DNA of 64,000 bases. Origin: Bradyrhizobium barranii subsp. barranii. Lineage in GTDB: Bacteria > Pseudomonadota > Alphaproteobacteria > Rhizobiales > Xanthobacteraceae. Every line of letters starts with the position of its first letter. Position 1 is the stretch's first letter. The notes under the pieces were generated by a model that did no database searches, had not been told where the DNA came from, and saw only the letters and a program-made list of their open reading frames with translations. The position numbers and the translations under genes are program-made. Where the stretch lies: positions 1,564,001-1,628,000 of the forward strand of contig NZ_CP086136.1 in NCBI RefSeq assembly GCF_017565645.3. The letters run 5' to 3'. Positions 59,080 through 64,000 of the stretch are shown here, piece after piece.

Positions 59080-60498
59080 TTAGTGTGGCGCGGGCAGCCG
59101 CCCGAACACGCTGTCGAGCGCCATGCCGATCCCAAGCAGGCGGCGATCGCTGCCCGCCGGGCCATCCAGCTCAAGTCCAATCGGCAATTTGCTCGTCGCG
59201 CCAAGCGCGATCGGAATCTGGACGCCGGGAATGCCGGCATTGCTGCCGGGATCGGTGTTCTGGATGATCAGGCCGAAATTCTCGAGACTGCTGGCGTCCG
59301 GGTTGGAGGCAATTGCAACGCGCGGCGTGGTCGGGAAGGCGACGGCGTCGAGCTTGTTGCTGGCAAACGTATCGCTGTAGAGCGCCTGAAGCGCGGGGCG
59401 GGCGGTCGTGATCGCGGCGTCATAGATCGGCCTCGCGTCGAACAGCGCGTTGTCGGGTCCGGGCAGTTTTCGCGGGATCACCATGCCATCATAGATGCCT
59501 TTCACGTCGGCGCTGGAGATCTTCTCTGCCAGCGCCTCGACGCTGAGGCCGGTCCCGGTGTGCTTGAGATAGGCGACCATGTCGTCATAGGCCTCATACA
59601 GCGCGACGGGAAAGCTGACCTGGCCGTTGAGCTCGGCGAGCTCAGGCATCTCGATCTCGACGACCGTGACGCCCTGCGCCTTCACTTTTGCGATCGCCGC
59701 GTGGAACGCGGCTTCCGTGTCAGCGTCGAGATTGGTCAGCATCGCCTTCGCGATGCCGATCCGCACCTGCTTCAGATCAGCCGGCGTAACCTCGTCGCCG
59801 CCGGCGATCACGCGATCGAGCAGCGCGACATCTGCCATCGTCGCGGCCATGGGCCCCGCGGTGTCGCGGGTGTGCGAGATCGGCGCAATACCCTCTTGCG
59901 GATAGCGCCCGACCGTCGGGCGCAACGCGGCGCATCCGTTCAACGCGGCGGGGACACGGACCGATCCGCCGGTGTCGGTGCCGAGCCCGCCCGCGACGAT
60001 CCGCGCGCCGAGCGCGGCGCCCGTGCCGGACGAGGAGCCGCCGGCGATCAGCGTGCGGTCATAAGCGTTGCGCACGCCGAACTCCGCGCCGGTCTTGAAC
60101 GCGGTGTTGTAGCCGGAGATGCCGAAGGCGAGCTCGTGCATGCTGGTCTTGCCGATGATGACGGCGCCTGCAGCCCGCAGCTTCGCGACTACGGGCGCGT
60201 CAGCCTTCGGAACGTAGTCCTTCAGTGCCGGTGTGCCGGCGCTGCAGGGCAGTCCCGCGACCTCGATATTGTCCTTGATCACGATGGGCACGCCGCCGAG
60301 CGGCTTTGTCCTGTCGCCCGTCGCGTCGAACGCAGCCGCGGCCTTCAGGGCGCCGGCCTCGTCCAGCGTGACGAAGGCATTGAGCTCGGCATGGGCTTTG
60401 GCGCGGCTCAGTGCTTCCGTCGTGAGTGCGGTACTCGTGACTTTCCCGGCGCGCAGGTCGGCGACGGCCTGACTCAGGGTCAACTGGTCCAAATCCAT
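59080..60498 (-). CDS. amidase-signature family hydrolase
   Basis: The 472-residue protein starts MDLDQLTLSQAVADLRAGKV. It holds the Ser-cisSer-Lys triad: Lys in PIVIKDNIEVAGLPCSAG, Ser-rich GGSSSGTGAALGARIVAGGL, and GTDTGGSVRVPAALNGCAAL. It resembles indoleacetamide hydrolase-type amidases, but the substrate cannot be assigned. The divergent LysR gene and a repeat lie to its left. Confidence 0.9.
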   Translation of the reverse strand: MDLDQLTLSQAVADLRAGKVTSTALTTEALSRAKAHAELNAFVTLDEAGALKAAAAFDATGDRTKPLGGVPIVIKDNIEVAGLPCSAGTPALKDYVPKADAPVVAKLRAAGAVIIGKTSMHELAFGISGYNTAFKTGAEFGVRNAYDRTLIAGGSSSGTGAALGARIVAGGLGTDTGGSVRVPAALNGCAALRPTVGRYPQEGIAPISHTRDTAGPMAATMADVALLDRVIAGGDEVTPADLKQVRIGIAKAMLTNLDADTEAAFHAAIAKVKAQGVTVVEIEMPELAELNGQVSFPVALYEAYDDMVAYLKHTGTGLSVEALAEKISSADVKGIYDGMVIPRKLPGPDNALFDARPIYDAAITTARPALQALYSDTFASNKLDAVAFPTTPRVAIASNPDASSLENFGLIIQNTDPGSNAGIPGVQIPIALGATSKLPIGLELDGPAGSDRRLLGIGMALDSVFGRLPAPH

Positions 60499-60574
60499 GA
60501 TGCGTCATCCGATTGCAGGGGCGCCAACAGGGTGCCGCCTAAAGTCCGGAGGCTGAGGCCTCACTGGTGCCGCG

Positions 60575-63500
60575 TCAACCGTGGGCGTGCATCTTTTGCG
60601 TTACCGACGTCGTCAAATTCGTGAGCAGCCGCTCGACCTCGGGCTTCACCTTGGCGATCGCGGTGTCCTTCACTGGTCCGTAGCCGCGGATCTCCATCGG
60701 CGCCTTTGCGACGGCAACGAGGTCGGGTAGATGCGCTGCGTCGAGCTGGCCGAGCATGCGTTCGATCAGGCCTTCATACCAGGCGATCAATTCCCGTTCA
60801 GTGCGCCGCTCATCCGTGTAGCCGAACGGATCGAATGGCGTTCCGCGCAATCCCTTCAACCGCGCCAGCATCGCGAGCGGCATCTGGATCCACTGACCGA
60901 AAGCGCGCTTGCGCGGACGGCCGCGTGCGTCGGGTTTTGACGGCAGGAACGGCGGCGCGAGGTGATATTGGATGCGAAAACCGTCCTCGAACTCGCGCTT
61001 CAGCTCGCCGAGGAAACCGCTCTGCATGTGCAGGCGCGCCACCTCGTGTTCGTCCTTGTAGGCCATCAGCTTGAACAGGGCGCGCGCGATCGCCTCGGTC
61101 AGCGCCTCGCTGTTCAGGTTGGCTTCGGCACGGCGGACCTTCGCGACGCTCGTCCGGTAACGCGCCGCATAGGCCCTGTCCTGATAGGCGGCGAGGAAAT
61201 CGGCGCGGCGATCGATGATCTGATCGAGCGTCTCGGCTTCGGGCGCCTCGTATGCCTTCGGTAAAAACTCCGGATCGGCCGCGGCGATCCGGCCCCAGGC
61301 AAGGGCCTGCTTGTTGCGCTCGACCGCGACGCCGTTGAGCTCGATCGCACGCAGCAGCGCCGACAGCGCGACCGGAATAAGCCCGCGCTGCCAGGCAAAG
61401 CCGAGCATGATGATGTTGGCATAGACGGCATCGCCGAGCAGCCGCTCGGCGAGCGCGTTGGCGTTGATGGTGTCGAGATTGTCGTTGCCAATGACTTGTC
61501 GGATCGCGCGCAGGCGGGCGGGTGAGGCGAGATCGGCGTCGCGGAAGCGGACGACGTCGCCGGTTGGCATCTCCGCGGTATTGACCGCTGCGCGTGTGCC
61601 GCGGTGATAGGTGCCGGACGCCTTAGGTGAGGAGCTGACGACGAGGTCGCAGCCGATCAGCGCGTCGGCCGCGCCCTGGTCGATGCGGACCTGATGCAGC
61701 GCGTCCGGACTTGATGCAAGGCGGATGAAGCTCAGCACGGGACCAAATTTCTGAGCAAAGCCGGTGAAATCCAGCACGGAGACGCCACGCCGCTCCAGAT
61801 GCGCGGCCATGCCGATCAGCGCGCCGACCGTGATCACGCCGGTGCCGCCGACGCCGGTCACGAGCAAATCGTAGGGACGATCGAGCGTGGCGGGAGCGGG
61901 CAGGGGAAGCGTAGCCGCGCGACCGACTACGTCGATCTCGCTCGCGCTCTTCTTCCGGCGCGTCGCGCCTTCGACGGTGACAAAGCTCGGGCAGAAGCCG
62001 TTGAGGCAGGAGAAATCCTTGTTGCAGGACGAGAGATTGATCTGGCGCTTGCGACCGAACGGCGTCTCCCTCGGCTCGACACTGAGGCAGTTGGATTCGA
62101 CCGAGCAGTCGCCGCAGCCTTCGCAGACGAGATCGTTGATATAGGCAAAGCGCCTTGGGTCGGCCATCTGTCCGCGTTTGCGCCGGCGACGCTTCTCGGT
62201 GGCGCAGGTCTGTTGATAGATCAGGACAGAGACGCCGGAAATGTCTCGCAGCTCGCGCTGCACGGCGTCCATTTCCTCGCGAGGATGGATGGTCACGCCG
62301 ATCGGCAGGTCTGCCGGCAAGAACTGCGCGGGATCGTCCGACACCAGCGCGATGCGCCCCACGCCTTCGGCGCGAACGCTGTGGGCGATAGCATGCACGC
62401 TGATGGGACCGTCGACCGGCTGGCCGCCGGTCATCGCCACCGCATCGTTGAACAGGATCTTGTAGGTGATGTTGGCCCTGGCGGCGATCGCCTGCCGGAT
62501 CGCCATCGAGCCGGAGTGATAGTAGGTGCCTTCACCGAGATTCTGGAACACGTGCTTGTGGCCGGTGAAGCGTGACGACGCCGCCCAGTTGACGCCTTCG
62601 CCGCCCATCTGGATCAGCGAGGAGGTCTCGCGGTCCATCCAGCTCGCCATGAAATGGCAGCCGATGCCGGCCAGTGCCTTGGAGCCTTCCGGCACCTTCG
62701 TCGACGTGTTGTGCGGACATCCGGAGCAGAAATACGGCGTGCGCGTCGCACCGCTGACGTTGATCGTGCGCGCGGCCTCGGGCATCAAGCCGGCCGCGCG
62801 TGCGGCGAGATTGAGGCCTGGGAACATCGGATCGAGCCGGCGTGCGAGCACGCCAGCAAGCGCACGCGGCGACAATTCGCCGATCCAGGAGATCAGCCGC
62901 GCCCCTCGCTCGTCGTGCTTGCCGACCATGCGCTCGGGCTTTGAGCCTGGATAGTCGTAAAAATATTCCTTGAACTGGCTCTCGATGATGCCGCGCTTTT
63001 CCTCGACCACGAGGATCTCGCGCTTGCCTTTCACGAAGTCCATCGCGTCGTGCAGCGCCAGCGGCCAGACCATGCCGACCTTGTAGACGTCGATGCCGAT
63101 GTTGCGGCAGGCCGCTTCATCGAGGCCCATCAGCCGCAGGGCCTCCATCAGGTCGAGATGCGCCTTGCCCGTCGTGACAATGCCGTAAGTGGCATTGGGA
63201 ATATCGTAGATGTGGCGATCGATCGGATTGGCTTTTGCAAAGGCGTAAACCGCGTGCTTCTTCGCCTCCAGCCGCTCCTCGATCTGGGGGCCCGGCAGGT
63301 CGGGCCAGCGATAGTGCAGTCCGCCCGGCGGCGGCGTGAAGTCAGGCGTCTGGAAGGCGCGCGGCGGGTGCAGCGCGACGGATGCACCTGACTCGACAAT
63401 CTCCGAGATCGCCTTGAAGCCGACCCACATGCCGGAGAAGCGGCTCAGCGCGTAGCCGTATTCGCCGAACTCGAGATATTCGCTGACGCTTGCGGGGTGC

Positions 63501-64000
63501 AGCGTCGGCATGAACCAGCTCATGAAGGCGACATCGGACTGATGCGGCATCGAGGAGGATACGCAGCCATGGTCGTCGCCGGCGACCACCAGCACGCCGC
63601 CACGCGGCGAGGAGCCATAGGCGTTGCCGTGCTTGAGGGCATCGCCGGAGCGATCGACGCCTGGGCCTTTGCCGTACCAGAGCCCGAACACGCCATCGAC
63701 TTCGCGATCTGCCTGCGTCTCGACCTGCTGCGAGCCGAGCACTGCCGTTGCCGCGAGGTCCTCGTTCACCGCAGGGAGAAATTCGATGCGATCCCGCTTG
63801 AGCCGCTCCTGGATGCGCCAGAGCTCGAGATCGACGCCGCCGAGCGGCGAGCCACGGTAGCCGGAGATGAAGCCGGCGGTGTTCAGCCCGGCGGCGCGGT
63901 CGCGCCGCGCCTGGTCGAGCGCGATGCGGACGATGGCCTGCGTGCCCGTGAGGAAGACACGGCCCTCTTCGCGGTCGTAGCGGTCTGAGAGCTCGTAGCT
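60575..64000 (-). CDS. fused indolepyruvate ferredoxin oxidoreductase family protein (5' end outside window)
   Basis: At least 1,141 codons are visible and the frame stays open to the right edge. In order: a pyruvate-ferredoxin-type ThDP region (GFISGYRGSPLGGVDLELWR near the edge; NVSGATRTPYFCSGCPHNTS; ILFNDAVAMTGGQPVDGPIS), a 4Fe-4S cluster (CEGCGDCSVESNC, SSCNKDFSCLNGFCPSF), a gamma-subunit-like domain (LLVTGVGGTGVITVGALIGM), and a DUF6537-type C-terminus. It oxidatively decarboxylates aryl-pyruvates or related 2-oxoacids to acyl-CoA. Confidence 0.9.
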   Translation of the reverse strand, partial: SYELSDRYDREEGRVFLTGTQAIVRIALDQARRDRAAGLNTAGFISGYRGSPLGGVDLELWRIQERLKRDRIEFLPAVNEDLAATAVLGSQQVETQADREVDGVFGLWYGKGPGVDRSGDALKHGNAYGSSPRGGVLVVAGDDHGCVSSSMPHQSDVAFMSWFMPTLHPASVSEYLEFGEYGYALSRFSGMWVGFKAISEIVESGASVALHPPRAFQTPDFTPPPGGLHYRWPDLPGPQIEERLEAKKHAVYAFAKANPIDRHIYDIPNATYGIVTTGKAHLDLMEALRLMGLDEAACRNIGIDVYKVGMVWPLALHDAMDFVKGKREILVVEEKRGIIESQFKEYFYDYPGSKPERMVGKHDERGARLISWIGELSPRALAGVLARRLDPMFPGLNLAARAAGLMPEAARTINVSGATRTPYFCSGCPHNTSTKVPEGSKALAGIGCHFMASWMDRETSSLIQMGGEGVNWAASSRFTGHKHVFQNLGEGTYYHSGSMAIRQAIAARANITYKILFNDAVAMTGGQPVDGPISVHAIAHSVRAEGVGRIALVSDDPAQFLPADLPIGVTIHPREEMDAVQRELRDISGVSVLIYQQTCATEKRRRRKRGQMADPRRFAYINDLVCEGCGDCSVESNCLSVEPRETPFGRKRQINLSSCNKDFSCLNGFCPSFVTVEGATRRKKSASEIDVVGRAATLPLPAPATLDRPYDLLVTGVGGTGVITVGALIGMAAHLERRGVSVLDFTGFAQKFGPVLSFIRLASSPDALHQVRIDQGAADALIGCDLVVSSSPKASGTYHRGTRAAVNTAEMPTGDVVRFRDADLASPARLRAIRQVIGNDNLDTINANALAERLLGDAVYANIIMLGFAWQRGLIPVALSALLRAIELNGVAVERNKQALAWGRIAAADPEFLPKAYEAPEAETLDQIIDRRADFLAAYQDRAYAARYRTSVAKVRRAEANLNSEALTEAIARALFKLMAYKDEHEVARLHMQSGFLGELKREFEDGFRIQYHLAPPFLPSKPDARGRPRKRAFGQWIQMPLAMLARLKGLRGTPFDPFGYTDERRTERELIAWYEGLIERMLGQLDAAHLPDLVAVAKAPMEIRGYGPVKDTAIAKVKPEVERLLTNLTTSVTQKMHAHG

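Noticed and set aside
1-64000. CRISPR array
   Set aside because: No regularly spaced identical repeats of 24-40 bases were seen. Repeats found are palindromic intergenic elements or short tandems.

Overview
This is a high-GC chromosomal window from an alphaproteobacterium, most likely Bradyrhizobium or a close relative. The evidence is indirect. It includes the protein families present, the dense ABC-transporter, SDR, amidohydrolase and LysR content, and at least eight kinds of intergenic palindromic repeat of the sort that litter Bradyrhizobium genomes. I saw no rRNA, tRNA, CRISPR array or replication origin.

The left end (about 1-9000) looks like an accessory island. It carries a higBA-type toxin-antitoxin pair with its operator, several small orphan genes, and two DUF3892 paralogues that share part of their leaders. 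Next come a decayed ISL3-type transposase, a complete DDE-transposase insertion sequence with inverted repeats, and a tightly overlapping minus-strand operon of two DUF5681 proteins ending in the tail of a DNA methyltransferase. From about 9000 to 14900 there is a mosaic of small secreted or enzymatic genes. A roughly 500 bp direct duplication there flanks a tautomerase gene broken by an amber codon.

From 14.4 kb the window is mostly chromosomal metabolic and regulatory content. It holds a RidA protein, a mandelate racemase-type enolase, a haem-CxxCH/class III cyclase, a nonsense-mutated LivK-type binding protein between two copies of one repeat, and an esterase-like protein without its serine nucleophile. 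These are followed by an FAD amine oxidase, an AlkB-like dioxygenase, a two-component system in an operon with a large membrane protein, a glycoside hydrolase family 3 enzyme, and a frameshifted peptide-binding protein. A LysR regulator diverges from a peroxiredoxin and an SDR; then come a dihydropyrimidinase and a TetR regulator divergent from a PspA/YiaAB operon through three operator-like palindromes.

The 37-50 kb stretch is dominated by small-molecule catabolism: two amidohydrolases with a Rieske ferredoxin and a zinc ribbon, an SDR, an aldehyde dehydrogenase, an Old Yellow Enzyme, a GFA-like protein, a TfoX-N protein, an N-terminally truncated benzoylformate decarboxylase-like ThDP enzyme, an LLM flavin monooxygenase and an M20 peptidase. 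A complete glutamate/aspartate-type ABC importer follows (50.1-53.3 kb), then a D-amino-acid transaminase, an AhpD-like protein, an EmrAB-type efflux pair with a divergent LysR regulator, an amidase, and the 3' part of a fused indolepyruvate ferredoxin oxidoreductase running off the right edge.

Several genes carry a single inactivating lesion (12660-13139, 18012-19235, 29296-30917, and the ISL3 transposase). All start choices and lesions were read by eye from the sequence. Family assignments rest on recognised motifs rather than database searches.
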